Positions 43,255 to 53,428 are shown, counted from the first letter of the stretch. The stretch: 64,000 nt of DNA from BJGV01 sp964013575 (GCA_964013575.1 CAXGWP010000002.1:42223-106222); one strand, 5' to 3'. The notes: generated by a model not told the origin, from the sequence alone. Numbers and translations: made by a program.

Positions 43255-44241
43255 CTATTCTTCAAGTAGGTTGGTTATTAGTTTTTTTTCTTCAAGTAAT
43301 TCTTTATATGTCACCTGCATTTTGTTTTTACTGAATTCACTTACTTTTAATCCTTGGAAAATTTCATAGGAACCATTTTTACATATTACTGGATAACTAT
43401 AAATTACACCTTCAGGAATCCCATAGCTCCCATTGGAAGGTATAGCCATAGATGTCCAATCATTTTTCTTGGTTCCAAATACCCAGTCATGCACATGATT
43501 TATAGTAGCATTTGCTGCGCTGGCAGCACTTGATACTCCTCTAGACTTAATAATTGACATCCCACGATTTTGTACAGTAGGTATAAAGGTATTTTTTATC
43601 CATTCTTCGTTATTTATAAAATTACTAATAGGTAAATTATCTAGTTCAGTAAAGCTTAGATCTGGGTATTGGGTATCAGAGTGATTACCCCATATAATCA
43701 TTTTACTTATACTGGAAACTGGTTTCTTTGTTTTAATTGCTATTTGTGTCAGTGCGCGGTTATGGTCTAATCGCATCATTGCAGAAAAATTATTAGGGTT
43801 TAATCCTGGCGCATTTTTCATTGTAATTAGAGCATTAGTATTTGCAGGGTTACCTATTATTGTTACTTTTACATTTCGATTTGCAACTTCATCTAATGCT
43901 CTGCCTTGAGTAGCAAATATTTCACCATTAATTTTTAATAGATCTTTTCTTTCCATATTTTTTGTACGTGGCCTTGCACCGACCAATAAGATAATTTCCG
44001 CATCACGAAAAGCAATTTTAGGATTGTCTGTAATTACTAGATTTGATAAAAGTGGGAAGGCACAATCCTCTAATTCCATTGCCACACCACTAAGAGCCTG
44101 TTGTGATTTAGTTATATCAAGTAATTTCAGAATTATTGGTTGATCTTTTCCCAGCATATCTCCAGTTAAAATACGAAAAAGAAGGTTATAGCTAATTTGG
44201 CCTGAAGCGCCACTAACAGCAATACAAATAGGGGACTTCAT
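43255..44241 (-). CDS. mdh: Malate dehydrogenase
   Basis: The 328-residue NAD-dependent enzyme oxidises malate to oxaloacetate. The N-terminal GASGQISYNLLFRI binds NAD. VGARPRTKNMERKDLL holds substrate arginines, GNPANTNALI and MRLDHNRAL follow, and the catalytic histidine is in WGNHSDTQYPD. It belongs to the group 2 (cytosolic-like) MDH found in betaproteobacteria. A perfect GGAGG lies 5 bases before ATG. It is divergent from sdhC. Confidence 0.97.
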   Translation of the reverse strand: MKSPICIAVSGASGQISYNLLFRILTGDMLGKDQPIILKLLDITKSQQALSGVAMELEDCAFPLLSNLVITDNPKIAFRDAEIILLVGARPRTKNMERKDLLKINGEIFATQGRALDEVANRNVKVTIIGNPANTNALITMKNAPGLNPNNFSAMMRLDHNRALTQIAIKTKKPVSSISKMIIWGNHSDTQYPDLSFTELDNLPISNFINNEEWIKNTFIPTVQNRGMSIIKSRGVSSAASAANATINHVHDWVFGTKKNDWTSMAIPSNGSYGIPEGVIYSYPVICKNGSYEIFQGLKVSEFSKNKMQVTYKELLEEKKLITNLLEE

Positions 44242-44505
44242 TTTTTCCTCCTAATATAACTGGTTAATTCAAGCTATTTATAGAAACAACTTGAGTTTAT
44301 TAAAATTTAGCCGGACAAGTATAGCGCGGAATGGAATTATATTATAACAAGCCATTTATTTTTATTATAACTATTACTTGATTCAAACTATTTTAGGCGC
44401 TTATTTAAATTAATATAAGTATATTTCCTTAAATATTACGCTTGTAACTACATGTTTAAAGGGCTACACTCGATTCTGATCTAACATTGGTTGGGAATAG
44501 ATAAA

Positions 44506-44883
44506 TTGTACAGAAGGCGACCTAAATATCTTAATCTTATTGAAATCAAGCAACCACTTCCAGCTCTAGTTTCGTTTTTTCATCGTATAAGTGGGGCACT
44601 TCTTTTTTTTCCTGGCATACCTGTACTTCTTTATATTCTACAGAAATTGTTAGATTCTCCTAAAAGTCATAATGAGGCTCATATGTTAATTACTTTGCTT
44701 CCTACAAAGTTGGGGCTAACATTTTTATTATGGTTCTTCATGCATCATTTATGTTCTGGTATAAGACACTTAGCTCTTGATTTGCATTTTGGTGAAGGGC
44801 TAGTTAAGTCGAGAAGAAGTAGCATACTAGTATTCTTATTTAGTATTATTTTAACCTTATTATTTGGGAATGGAATATGGTGA
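44506..44883 (+). CDS. sdhC: Succinate dehydrogenase cytochrome b556 subunit
   Basis: About 125 residues with three membrane segments. FFHRISGALLFF in helix 1 and the heme-ligand region HHLCSGIRHLALDLHFG in helix 2 are diagnostic. It anchors SdhAB and binds quinone and heme with SdhD. No ATG fits: the frame opens with TTG at 44491 and TTG at 44506. I prefer 44506 (MYRRRPKYLNL), which has GGGA at 44493-44496, but either is possible. The stop overlaps sdhD by 7 bases. Confidence 0.9.
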   Translation: MYRRRPKYLNLIEIKQPLPALVSFFHRISGALLFFPGIPVLLYILQKLLDSPKSHNEAHMLITLLPTKLGLTFLLWFFMHHLCSGIRHLALDLHFGEGLVKSRRSSILVFLFSIILTLLFGNGIW

Positions 44884-45221
44884 GTAAAATAATAACTGGT
44901 GCTCGATATGGGTTAATAGATTGGTTAATACAAAGAATTACTGCCGTTGTGATGACGGTTTATATTTTATTAATAAGTGTTTTATTATTTATAATATCAC
45001 CACAAGACTATAGTAGCTGGAAAGCTATATTTCTAAATCAGTGGATACGTATATTTACTTTTCTTACTTTTATAAGTTTGTGTTGGCATGCTTGGGTTGG
45101 TATACGTAATATTCTGATGGATTATGTTCATCAAACAAACATGCGTTTAATTTTTCAGGTAATTGTTATTTTGTCACTATTTTTTTATGCCATCTGGGCT
45201 GTTGATATTATGTGGGGCTAG
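44877..45221 (+). CDS. sdhD: Succinate dehydrogenase membrane anchor subunit
   Basis: The 114-residue protein has three hydrophobic segments. Conserved features are IDWLIQRITAVVM near the start and CWHAWVGIRNILMDYVH, with the histidine region for heme and the Asp-Tyr pair near the quinone site. It completes the membrane part of complex II with SdhC. The start lies inside the sdhC 3' end. sdhA begins 5 bases after its stop. Confidence 0.93.
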   Translation: MVSKIITGARYGLIDWLIQRITAVVMTVYILLISVLLFIISPQDYSSWKAIFLNQWIRIFTFLTFISLCWHAWVGIRNILMDYVHQTNMRLIFQVIVILSLFFYAIWAVDIMWG

Positions 45222-45226
45222 TTGGT

Positions 45227-46990
45227 ATGAAAATCATAAAAAGGAAATTTGATGTAGTTATAGTTGGGGCAGGTGGTGCCGGTATGCGTGCTGCTTTACA
45301 GCTTTCAGAAGCAGGATTTCAAGTTGCGGTTTTATCTAAAGTTTTTCCTACCCGCTCACATACTGTAGCTGCACAAGGAGGCATTGCTGCATCATTAGGT
45401 AATGTAACTGAAGATAGTTGGCATTGGCATATGTATGATACTGTTAAAGGGTCTGACTACCTTGGTGATCAGGACGCTATTGAATTTATGTGTCGTCAGG
45501 CAAATGAAGTGGTCTATGAGCTAGAGCACTTTGGTATGCCGTTTGATCGATTAGAAAATGGAAAAATTTATCAACGGCCTTTTGGAGGGCAGTCTCAGAA
45601 TTTTGGTGGGGCACAGGCAACCCGCTCTTGTGCAGCAGCTGATCGGACTGGACACGCTCTTTTACATACATTATATCAACGTAATGTACATGCTAATACC
45701 CAGTTTTTTGTTGAGTGGATGGGGTTAGACTTGATTCGAGACGAGCAGGGAGATGTAACTGGGGTAACAGCTCTTGAAATGGAAACAGGCGAGCTCGTGA
45801 TTCTGCAAGCAAGGGTTGTTTTATTGGCTACAGGGGGAGCAGGAAGGGTCTTTCAGGCCAGTACAAATGCCTTTATTAATACGGGCGATGGCCTTGGTAT
45901 GGCGGCGCGTAGTGGAATCCCTTTAGAAGATATGGAATTTTGGCAATTTCACCCGACAGGTGTATATGGGTCAGGAGTGCTTATTAGTGAAGCTGTTCGT
46001 GGAGAAGGTGGTTTTCTTATAAATAAGGACGGTGAGCGTTTCATGGAGCATTACGCGCCTAATGCAAAGGATCTTGCAAGCCGTGATGTAGTTTCTCGGG
46101 CCTTGACAAAGGAGATTAAAGAGGGGCGGGGTTGTGGAGAGACTGCTGATCACCTTTTATTAAAGCTTAATCACTTAGGTTCAGATATTATTAATAGTAG
46201 ATTACCAGGTATTCGTGAGATTTCAATTAAATTTGCTCAGGTAGACCCAGTTGATGAGCCAATTCCAGTTATTCCAACTGCACATTATATGATGGGTGGA
46301 ATCCCTACAAACTTATATGGACAAGTAGTTACGCCATATAAAACAGGACCTGAAGAGATAGTACAGGGTTTATATGCTGTAGGAGAGTGTGCTTGTATAT
46401 CAGTTCATGGTGCTAATCGCTTGGGAACAAATTCGCTACTTGATATTTTAGTATTTGGGCGTGCTGCAGGAAAAAAGATTATAGAAGATTTGGAAAAAAC
46501 TCCACATCATAAGAAATTGCATAAGAATTCTGTGGATATGTCATTAGCCAGAGTTTCTAGATTAGATAACCAAAAGAATGGGGAAGATGTAGCTCAGACC
46601 GCTAAAGATTTAGGTATGGCTATGCAAAAACATTGTGGCGTATTTCGTTTTCCTGATTTATTAAAGGAAGGTATAGCAAAAATTAGTGAAATTTCAGAGA
46701 GAATAAATAATACTGAGATTAAAGATAAAAGTAAGGTGTTTAATACTGCACGTGTAGAAGCATTAGAGCTTAGCAATTTAGGTGAAGTTGCGTTGGCAAC
46801 CATGGTATCAGCAGAAGCTCGTAATGAGAGTCGTGGTGCTCATGCTCGAGAAGATTTTTCTAAACGGGATGATGATAATTGGCTTAAGCACTCTTTATAT
46901 TTTAGTGAAGATAAACGTATAGATTATAAGCCAGTACGTTTAAAACCATTAACGGTAGAGTCGTTTCCACCAGAGGTAAGGGTGTACTAA
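45227..46990 (+). CDS. sdhA: Succinate dehydrogenase flavoprotein subunit
   Basis: The 587-residue subunit oxidises succinate to fumarate. The FAD-binding GAGGAG is at 14-19. The histidine that takes covalent FAD is His45 in RSHTVAAQGGI. QFHPTGVYGSG, EAVRGEGG, and the late RLGTNSLLDILVFGRAAG are intact. I chose ATG 45227 over an in-frame GTG at 45212 that lies within sdhD. FAD attachment should need the SdhE factor encoded downstream. Confidence 0.98.
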   Translation: MKIIKRKFDVVIVGAGGAGMRAALQLSEAGFQVAVLSKVFPTRSHTVAAQGGIAASLGNVTEDSWHWHMYDTVKGSDYLGDQDAIEFMCRQANEVVYELEHFGMPFDRLENGKIYQRPFGGQSQNFGGAQATRSCAAADRTGHALLHTLYQRNVHANTQFFVEWMGLDLIRDEQGDVTGVTALEMETGELVILQARVVLLATGGAGRVFQASTNAFINTGDGLGMAARSGIPLEDMEFWQFHPTGVYGSGVLISEAVRGEGGFLINKDGERFMEHYAPNAKDLASRDVVSRALTKEIKEGRGCGETADHLLLKLNHLGSDIINSRLPGIREISIKFAQVDPVDEPIPVIPTAHYMMGGIPTNLYGQVVTPYKTGPEEIVQGLYAVGECACISVHGANRLGTNSLLDILVFGRAAGKKIIEDLEKTPHHKKLHKNSVDMSLARVSRLDNQKNGEDVAQTAKDLGMAMQKHCGVFRFPDLLKEGIAKISEISERINNTEIKDKSKVFNTARVEALELSNLGEVALATMVSAEARNESRGAHAREDFSKRDDDNWLKHSLYFSEDKRIDYKPVRLKPLTVESFPPEVRVY

Positions 46991-47084
46991 GTATTCAGGT
47001 GTACGAACTCTTATAAAATGAATTAATATATTTTAATAAATAATTGATAATTATACATTTAAATATTTATAATTAGGGATAATT

Positions 47085-47780
47085 ATGCGGTTTTCAATTT
47101 ATCGATACAATCCAGAGAATGATAAGAAGCCTTATATGCAGGATTACGATATAGATCTTGATCCTACTGATAAAATGCTTCTTGATGCACTAATACGCAT
47201 TAAAACAGTAGATGATAGCCTTAGTTTGCGTCGATCTTGTAGAGAGGGCGTATGTGGCTCTGACGGTATGAATATAAATGGCCGTAATGGGTTAGCTTGT
47301 ATTACACCAGTTGCCAGTTTAAAAGAGCCGGTTAAATTAAGGCCGCTACCTGGATTGCCAGTTATACGTGATTTGATAGTTGATATGACCCAATTTTTTA
47401 ATCAATATCGGTCAATTAAACCTTATTTAATTAATAATGACCCTCCTCCTGAAACAGAGAGATTACAATCTCAGGCAGAAAGAGCTGAGCTTGATGGTGA
47501 ATATGAATGCGTACTTTGTGCATGCTGTTCTACAGCATGCCCTTCTTTCTGGTGGAATCCTGATAAATTTATTGGGCCAGCCGCTTTATTACAAGCATAT
47601 CGTTTTCTTTCAGATAGTCGTGATCAGGCGGCGGCGGAGAGATTGGATTACCTTGAGGATCCTTATCGTTTATTTCGTTGCCATACAATTATGAATTGTG
47701 TGGATACTTGCCCCAAAGGATTAAATCCGACAAAAGCAATAAATAAAATAAAGGGTATGATGGTAAAGAGGACAGTATGA
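47085..47780 (+). CDS. sdhB: Succinate dehydrogenase iron-sulfur subunit
   Basis: The 231-residue subunit carries electrons from FAD to quinone. The [2Fe-2S] set includes Cys52, Cys57 and Cys72 with Asp60 in place of the fourth cysteine, as commonly seen. CVLCACCSTACPS and a later CHTIMNCVDTCPKGLNP hold the [4Fe-4S] and [3Fe-4S] ligands. Full length. The stop overlaps the sdhE start by 4 bases. Confidence 0.98.
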   Translation: MRFSIYRYNPENDKKPYMQDYDIDLDPTDKMLLDALIRIKTVDDSLSLRRSCREGVCGSDGMNINGRNGLACITPVASLKEPVKLRPLPGLPVIRDLIVDMTQFFNQYRSIKPYLINNDPPPETERLQSQAERAELDGEYECVLCACCSTACPSFWWNPDKFIGPAALLQAYRFLSDSRDQAAAERLDYLEDPYRLFRCHTIMNCVDTCPKGLNPTKAINKIKGMMVKRTV

Positions 47781-48010
47781 AAGAACTTAATCGTATACGG
47801 TGGCGTTGTCGACGAGGATTACTTGAGTTGGATATTGTATTACAAGAGTTTGTAGATAAGTATTATATGCATCTTAATGATACTGAGCGACAACAGTTTA
47901 GCTGTTTATTAAGCCTATCTGATTATGATTTATGGGATATGATTATGTTAAAAACCAAGGTCGAAGACAAAAAATTACAGTCGGTATTACAGCTAATACA
48001 GATAAAATAA
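47777..48010 (+). CDS. sdhE: FAD assembly factor SdhE
   Basis: The 77-residue helical protein promotes covalent flavinylation of SdhA. The family signature RGxxE is present as R13-G14-L-L-E17, within RCRRGLLELD. The DTERQQFSCLLSLSDYDLWDM segment is the conserved second helix pair. It is translationally coupled to sdhB and followed by gltA, the standard betaproteobacterial order. Confidence 0.95.
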   Translation: MKELNRIRWRCRRGLLELDIVLQEFVDKYYMHLNDTERQQFSCLLSLSDYDLWDMIMLKTKVEDKKLQSVLQLIQIK

Positions 48011-48060
48011 TTTAATCTGTGGTAGTTGCTAAATAATCGTCATAATAGTGGAGATGTCGT

Positions 48061-49362
48061 ATGGATCAAAAGAAAATAGCTAAATTGGATTTGGAAACTA
48101 ATAAACAGCCCGCAGAGTTTCCAATTTTATCAGGAAGTATGGGGCCTGATGTAATAGATATCCGTAAATTACATGCAAAAAGTGGTCTTTTTACATATGA
48201 TCCGGGCTTTCTTTCTACAGCTAGCAGTAGGTCTGAGATAACTTTCATTGATGGTGAGAAAGGAATATTACTTTATAGAGGTTATCCAATTGAGCAGTTA
48301 GCAGAGCACTGTGATTTTATGGAGGTATGCTGGTTATTGATGAAGGGTGAATTACCTACAGCGGATGAGAAATCTTCATTTGTAAAATCTATCAATGCAC
48401 ATTCAATGGTGCATGAACAATTGATACAGTTTTATCAGGGGTTTCGTCGTGATGCTCACCCAATGGCTGTAACAGTAGGAGTGGTTGGTGCGTTATCTGC
48501 ATTTTATCACGAGGCATTAGATGTATCGGATATCAAGAATCGTGAGGACTCAGCTATACATTTAATTGCAAAATTACCAAATATAACTGCAATGGCATAC
48601 AAATATAACCTTGGTCATCCTTTTAATTATCCGCAAAATCATCTTAGCTATGCCCAGAATTTTATGCATATGATGTTTGCAGTTCCTGCTGAGGAATATA
48701 AGCCAAATCCTGTTTTAGCAAGAGCGCTTGATCGGATTTTAATTTTACATGCGGATCATGAGCAGAATGCTTCTACGTCTACTGTTCGTTTGGCAGGATC
48801 TAGTGGAGCGAACCCATTTGCTTGTATTTCTGCAGGTATTGCATGCTTATGGGGCCCAGCACACGGTGGTGCTAATGAAGCTTGTTTAAATATGTTAGAA
48901 GAGATTGGAGATGAAACACGTATAAGTCAGTATATTGCTCGTGCAAAAGACCCGGATGATAATTTCAGATTAGTAGGATTTGGCCATAGAGTATATAAAA
49001 ACTTTGATCCTCGTGCAAAATTGATGAGAGAAACATGTCATGAAGTTCTAAATGAATTAGGGCTTCAAGATGATAGATTATTTAAACTTGCAATGAAATT
49101 AGAGAAAATTGCATTAGAGGATGAATATTTTATCTCTAGAAAGCTATATCCAAATGTTGATTTTTATTCTGGTATTGTTCAGCGTGCTCTAGGTATTCCA
49201 GCATCTATGTTCACTGCAATTTTTGCTACAGCACGTACTGTAGGTTGGGTTGCCCAGTGGAGCGAGATGATTTCTGATCCTGAGCAGAAAATTGGGCGAC
49301 CACGGCAATTATATACAGGTAAGAGCACACGAAAAGTTCTGCCTATTACTGAGCGTGAGTAA
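48061..49362 (+). CDS. gltA: Citrate synthase
   Basis: The 433-residue type II (hexameric, NADH-sensitive class by length and sequence) enzyme condenses acetyl-CoA and oxaloacetate. LHADHEQNASTSTVR and GPAHGGANE hold catalytic histidines. GFGHRVYKNFDPRA and VDFYSGIV follow, with the catalytic aspartate, and the C-terminus is GRPRQLYTGKSTR. A GGAG ribosome site precedes the ATG. A 7-bp inverted repeat lies between its stop and sucA. Confidence 0.98.
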   Translation: MDQKKIAKLDLETNKQPAEFPILSGSMGPDVIDIRKLHAKSGLFTYDPGFLSTASSRSEITFIDGEKGILLYRGYPIEQLAEHCDFMEVCWLLMKGELPTADEKSSFVKSINAHSMVHEQLIQFYQGFRRDAHPMAVTVGVVGALSAFYHEALDVSDIKNREDSAIHLIAKLPNITAMAYKYNLGHPFNYPQNHLSYAQNFMHMMFAVPAEEYKPNPVLARALDRILILHADHEQNASTSTVRLAGSSGANPFACISAGIACLWGPAHGGANEACLNMLEEIGDETRISQYIARAKDPDDNFRLVGFGHRVYKNFDPRAKLMRETCHEVLNELGLQDDRLFKLAMKLEKIALEDEYFISRKLYPNVDFYSGIVQRALGIPASMFTAIFATARTVGWVAQWSEMISDPEQKIGRPRQLYTGKSTRKVLPITERE

Positions 49363-49363
49363 T

Positions 49364-49390
49364 TTGCTTTGTTAGCTGCTATTAAAGCAA
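49364..49390 (+). repeat. Inverted repeat (7-bp stem) between gltA and sucA
   Basis: TTGCTTT at 49364-49370 and AAAGCAA at 49384-49390 are exact reverse complements with a 13-base loop. No T-run follows, so it is not a classic terminator. It could protect mRNA ends or tune sucA expression, which begins 11 bases later. Confidence 0.45.
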
Positions 49391-49400
49391 GTTAATTATT

Positions 49401-52235
49401 ATGATTAAGGAATTATTTAAGACCTCAGTTTTATATGGTGCTAATGCACCTTTTATTGAGGGTCTTTATGAGGATTATTTGCAAAATTCAACCACAGTAC
49501 CTATAGAGTGGTGTAATTATTTCGATAAATTAAGACCAAAAAAACATGGGGCCTCAAAAGATGTTCTGCATAGCAAAATAATTGAGTCATTTATTAAGAT
49601 AGAGAAAGAACGACGTAAAAGAGTTTGTAGTTCATCCCAGAATATACAGAATCCCATAGAGGGGCGTAAACAGGTGTTAGTGTTACAGATTATTAATGCC
49701 TTCCGGTTTTTAGGTGTTCGCCAAGCAACTCTTGATCCACTGAATCAACAACAAAAGCCATATATTCCTATGCTTGATCCAAACTTCTATGGATTTGCAG
49801 AGGAAGATATGGACAAAGTATTCCATACTGGTTCTTTGGTTGGTCCAGAATTTTTGTCTTTACGAGAAATTATACAATTACTTCATCGTATATATTGCGG
49901 CAACATTGGAGCAGAGTATATGTATATCAATGATATAGAACAAAAACGATGGATACAGGACTGTATAGAAGGAACCCATGCTAAGCCAAATTTTTCTAAT
50001 GGATATAAACTGCGAATTTTGGAGCGTATTATTGCAGCAGAGGGACTAGAAAAATATCTGCATACTCGTTTTGTTGGACAAAAGCGATTCTCTGGAGAGG
50101 GAGGTGAAAGCCTGATTCCATTACTAGATAATTTATTACAGAGAGCTGGGGAGATGAAGATACAGGAAGTAGTTATAGGTATGGCACATCGTGGTAGGCT
50201 TAATGTATTAATCAATACTTTAGGTAAAATGCCAGCTAATTTATTTAAAGAATTTGAGGATAGCCATATTCAAGAGTTAACTGCAGGTGATGTGAAATAT
50301 CACCAGGGGTTTTCTTCATCTATTCAAACTCCAGGTGGAATAATGCGTGCAACACTGGCATTTAATCCTTCTCATCTTGAAATCGTTAATCCTGTTGTTG
50401 AAGGTTCAGTGCGTGCTAGACAAAACCGTTTGCTTGATATAGATGGGAAGAAGGTATTGCCAGTATTGTTGCATGGTGATGCCGCCTTTTCTGGTCAAGG
50501 TGTAGTAATGGAGTCGTTAAATTTATCACAGACTCGTGGCTATGGTACTGGTGGAACAGTTCACATCATCATTAATAACCAAATTGGTTTTACTACATCA
50601 GACCCGAGGGATTCTCGATCTACATTATATTGTACTGAAGTTGCAAAAATGATTGAGGCGCCTATATTTCATGTAAATGGTGACGATCCTGAAGCTGTGG
50701 TAATGGTAACGGAGATTGCTTTAGATTTTAGGATGAAATTTAAAAAGGATGTGGTAATAGATATGGTATGTTTCCGTCGTCTTGGTCATAATGAGCAGGA
50801 TGAACCAATGGTCACACAGCCATTAATGTACAAAATTATTGATCAACATATAGGCGTACGTAAACTTTATGCTAATAAATTAGAAGCAGAGGGGGTTATT
50901 TCAGCAGGTGAGGCTGACATAATGCTTGAAACTTATCGTAAAAGTATGGATGCAGGAATTAATCCTAATAAAACTGTTTATAATGGAAAAAAATATTCTG
51001 GAACAACGTATTGGTCACCATTCTTGAAGTCATCTAGTTGGAATCAAAAGGTAAAAACGGGTATACCAATACATAAGATTAAGCATTTGGTAACACGCCT
51101 TACAAATATACCTAAAAATTTTAAGATGCATTCTCGCGTCCAAAAAATTATTAATGATCGCAGATTGATGGGAGAAGGCACACTTCCTCTAGATTGGGGT
51201 ATGGCAGAAAATTTAGCTTATGCAGGGCTTTTAAGTGATGGATTTCCAATACGTATTTCTGGCCAGGATTCAGGGCGTGGCACTTTTTTTCATCGTCATG
51301 CAGTGCTACATAACCAGAACCCGATGGGGCTTGATGATCGCACTTATATTCCACTCTGTAATATTGAGACAGAACAACCAGATATTGAGATTATTGATTC
51401 TATACTGTCAGAAGAAGCAGTTCTAGCTTTTGAATATGGCTATGCAACAGCCGCACCTAATAATCTTGTAATATGGGAGGCGCAATTCGGTGATTTTGCG
51501 AATGGGGCACAGGTGGTAATTGATCAATTTATTGCATCTGGAGAAGCAAAATGGGGTAGGTTATGCGGTTTAGTAATGATGCTTCCACATGGATATGAAG
51601 GTCAGGGTCCAGAACATTCTTCTTCGCGACTTGAGCGGTATCTGCAATTATGTGCAGAGTACAATATGCAGGTTTGTGTGCCATCTACACCTTCTCAAAT
51701 GTTCCATTTATTAAGGCGCCAGATGATTCGTAAGATACGTAAGCCTCTTATGATCATGAGTCCGAAAAGTATGTTACGGCAGAAACAATCAGTATCAAGT
51801 TTAGAAGATTTGGCTGATGGAGAATTTTATCCTGTTATCCCAGATAATAAAAAAATTGGTTTAACAAATGTTAGGCGTATTATTGCCTGTAGTGGAAAAA
51901 TTTATTACGATCTTTTAGATTATCGTAAGGAACATAAAATTCAGGATATAGCAATTATTCGTATTGAGCAATTGTACCCGTTCCCTCATGAAGAATTTCA
52001 AGAAGAAGTTAACCGTTATTTATATGCAAAAGATCTTTTATGGTGTCAGGAAGAGCCTAGGAATCAGGGTGCATGGCACCGAATTCAGCACTATTTACTG
52101 CAGCACCTTGGAGATAACCAAATACTTAGTAGTGCAATGCGTCCATCGTCAGCATCACCAGCTGCAGGATATTTTGCAATGCATAATTTTCAAAAAAAGG
52201 AATTACTTATAGCAGCATTCAGTAAGAGTATCTAA
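49401..52235 (+). CDS. sucA: 2-oxoglutarate dehydrogenase E1 component
   Basis: The 944-residue thiamine-diphosphate enzyme decarboxylates 2-oxoglutarate. The N-terminal FIEGLYEDYLQNSTTVP is the E2-binding tail region. IGMAHRGRLNVL, HGDAAFSGQG, and the ThDP motif GDDPEAVV through the QIGFTTSD region are present. GQDSGRGTFFHRHA and LPHGYEGQGPEHSSSRLER lie later. Full length. It is followed by sucB and lpdA, giving the complete 2-oxoglutarate dehydrogenase complex. Confidence 0.98.
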   Translation: MIKELFKTSVLYGANAPFIEGLYEDYLQNSTTVPIEWCNYFDKLRPKKHGASKDVLHSKIIESFIKIEKERRKRVCSSSQNIQNPIEGRKQVLVLQIINAFRFLGVRQATLDPLNQQQKPYIPMLDPNFYGFAEEDMDKVFHTGSLVGPEFLSLREIIQLLHRIYCGNIGAEYMYINDIEQKRWIQDCIEGTHAKPNFSNGYKLRILERIIAAEGLEKYLHTRFVGQKRFSGEGGESLIPLLDNLLQRAGEMKIQEVVIGMAHRGRLNVLINTLGKMPANLFKEFEDSHIQELTAGDVKYHQGFSSSIQTPGGIMRATLAFNPSHLEIVNPVVEGSVRARQNRLLDIDGKKVLPVLLHGDAAFSGQGVVMESLNLSQTRGYGTGGTVHIIINNQIGFTTSDPRDSRSTLYCTEVAKMIEAPIFHVNGDDPEAVVMVTEIALDFRMKFKKDVVIDMVCFRRLGHNEQDEPMVTQPLMYKIIDQHIGVRKLYANKLEAEGVISAGEADIMLETYRKSMDAGINPNKTVYNGKKYSGTTYWSPFLKSSSWNQKVKTGIPIHKIKHLVTRLTNIPKNFKMHSRVQKIINDRRLMGEGTLPLDWGMAENLAYAGLLSDGFPIRISGQDSGRGTFFHRHAVLHNQNPMGLDDRTYIPLCNIETEQPDIEIIDSILSEEAVLAFEYGYATAAPNNLVIWEAQFGDFANGAQVVIDQFIASGEAKWGRLCGLVMMLPHGYEGQGPEHSSSRLERYLQLCAEYNMQVCVPSTPSQMFHLLRRQMIRKIRKPLMIMSPKSMLRQKQSVSSLEDLADGEFYPVIPDNKKIGLTNVRRIIACSGKIYYDLLDYRKEHKIQDIAIIRIEQLYPFPHEEFQEEVNRYLYAKDLLWCQEEPRNQGAWHRIQHYLLQHLGDNQILSSAMRPSSASPAAGYFAMHNFQKKELLIAAFSKSI

Positions 52236-52249
52236 TAAGAGGAATGGCT

Positions 52250-53428
52250 ATGAAAGTCGAAGTAAAAGTTCCAGTTTTATCAGAATCAGTAGCAGAAGCT
52301 ACTCTTGTTTCTTGGAATAAAAAACAAGGTGAATATGTTAATCGTGATGAAAATTTGATAGATATTGAAACTGATAAAATTGTAATAGAGTTACCAGCAC
52401 CTATATCTGGGAGATTGACAAAAATTATTAAGGATAATGGGGCTACGGTAGTTAGTGGTGAGCTAATTGCCACAATAGATTCAGAAGACACTGTACCTAT
52501 TAAAGGAGAAAAGAAAGCCTTTACAAAAGATGCTACGATAGAACCTGTAATGATGCCAGCAGCTAAGAGAATAGCTTCAGAGAAAAATCTTAGTAGTGAG
52601 GAAGTTAGTACAATTCATGGTAGTGGTCTAGGTGGACGTATTACAAAAGAGGATGTGGTTGGATATAAGGGGTTGCAATCTATTCAGGAAACTTATGAAA
52701 GTGAGGAGACTAAGTTATTAAATAGTGATCGTCCAGAAAAACGTGTGCCTATGTCTAGATTGCGTTTGCGAATTGCAGAGAGAATGGTTCAGTCTCAATC
52801 TACAGCTGCGATTCTAACCACGTTTAATGAAGTAGATATGCAAGCAATAATAGATTCTCGTACTCGTTATAAAGAGAGGTTTAAGAAGGAATATGGAGTG
52901 AAGCTAGGATTTACCTCTTTTTTTGTTAAGGCTGTAGTAGATGCTTTAAAAAAATTTCCTATCGTTAATTCTTCAGTGGACGGTAAGGATATTATTTATC
53001 ATGGCTATTATGACATTGGTATAGCAGTTGGGAGTCCACGTGGTTTAGTTGTACCTATTATTAGAAATGCGGATTGTCTTTCGCAAGCTGAAATTGAAAT
53101 ACAAATTAATGATTTTGGAATTAGGGCAAATGAAGGTAAGCTTAAGATTGAGGAGTTAACTGGAGGGACTTTTTCTATTACAAATGGTGGTGTTTTTGGT
53201 TCAATGCTTTCTACTCCTATTATCAATCCTCCTCAAAGTGCAATTCTTGGTGTTCATGCAATTAAAGAGCGACCTGTGGCAATAAATGGCGGAATAGTAA
53301 TTCGCCCAATGAATTACTTGGCTTTATCCTATGATCATAGGATCGTAGATGGTCGGGAAGCAGTACTTTCTCTTGTGGCTATAAAGGACGCATTGGAATC
53401 TCCAATGAGTCCATTTTTAGAAGAATAG
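52250..53428 (+). CDS. sucB: Dihydrolipoamide succinyltransferase (E2)
   Basis: About 392 residues: one lipoyl domain (about 1-75, lipoylated Lys43 in IETDKIV), a peripheral subunit-binding domain (MPAAKRIASEKNL, about 101-140), a short linker, and the catalytic domain with His363 and Asp367 in SYDHRIVDG. I chose ATG 52250 because GAGG at 52239-52242 is 7 bases away; the ATG at 52244 is only one base from it. It forms the core of the 2-oxoglutarate dehydrogenase complex. Confidence 0.96.
   Translation: MKVEVKVPVLSESVAEATLVSWNKKQGEYVNRDENLIDIETDKIVIELPAPISGRLTKIIKDNGATVVSGELIATIDSEDTVPIKGEKKAFTKDATIEPVMMPAAKRIASEKNLSSEEVSTIHGSGLGGRITKEDVVGYKGLQSIQETYESEETKLLNSDRPEKRVPMSRLRLRIAERMVQSQSTAAILTTFNEVDMQAIIDSRTRYKERFKKEYGVKLGFTSFFVKAVVDALKKFPIVNSSVDGKDIIYHGYYDIGIAVGSPRGLVVPIIRNADCLSQAEIEIQINDFGIRANEGKLKIEELTGGTFSITNGGVFGSMLSTPIINPPQSAILGVHAIKERPVAINGGIVIRPMNYLALSYDHRIVDGREAVLSLVAIKDALESPMSPFLEE

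Noticed and set aside
44319..44347. mdh promoter (TATACT on the minus strand)
   Set aside because: The -10 is reasonable but no -35 at proper spacing is convincing, so it was not listed as a feature.
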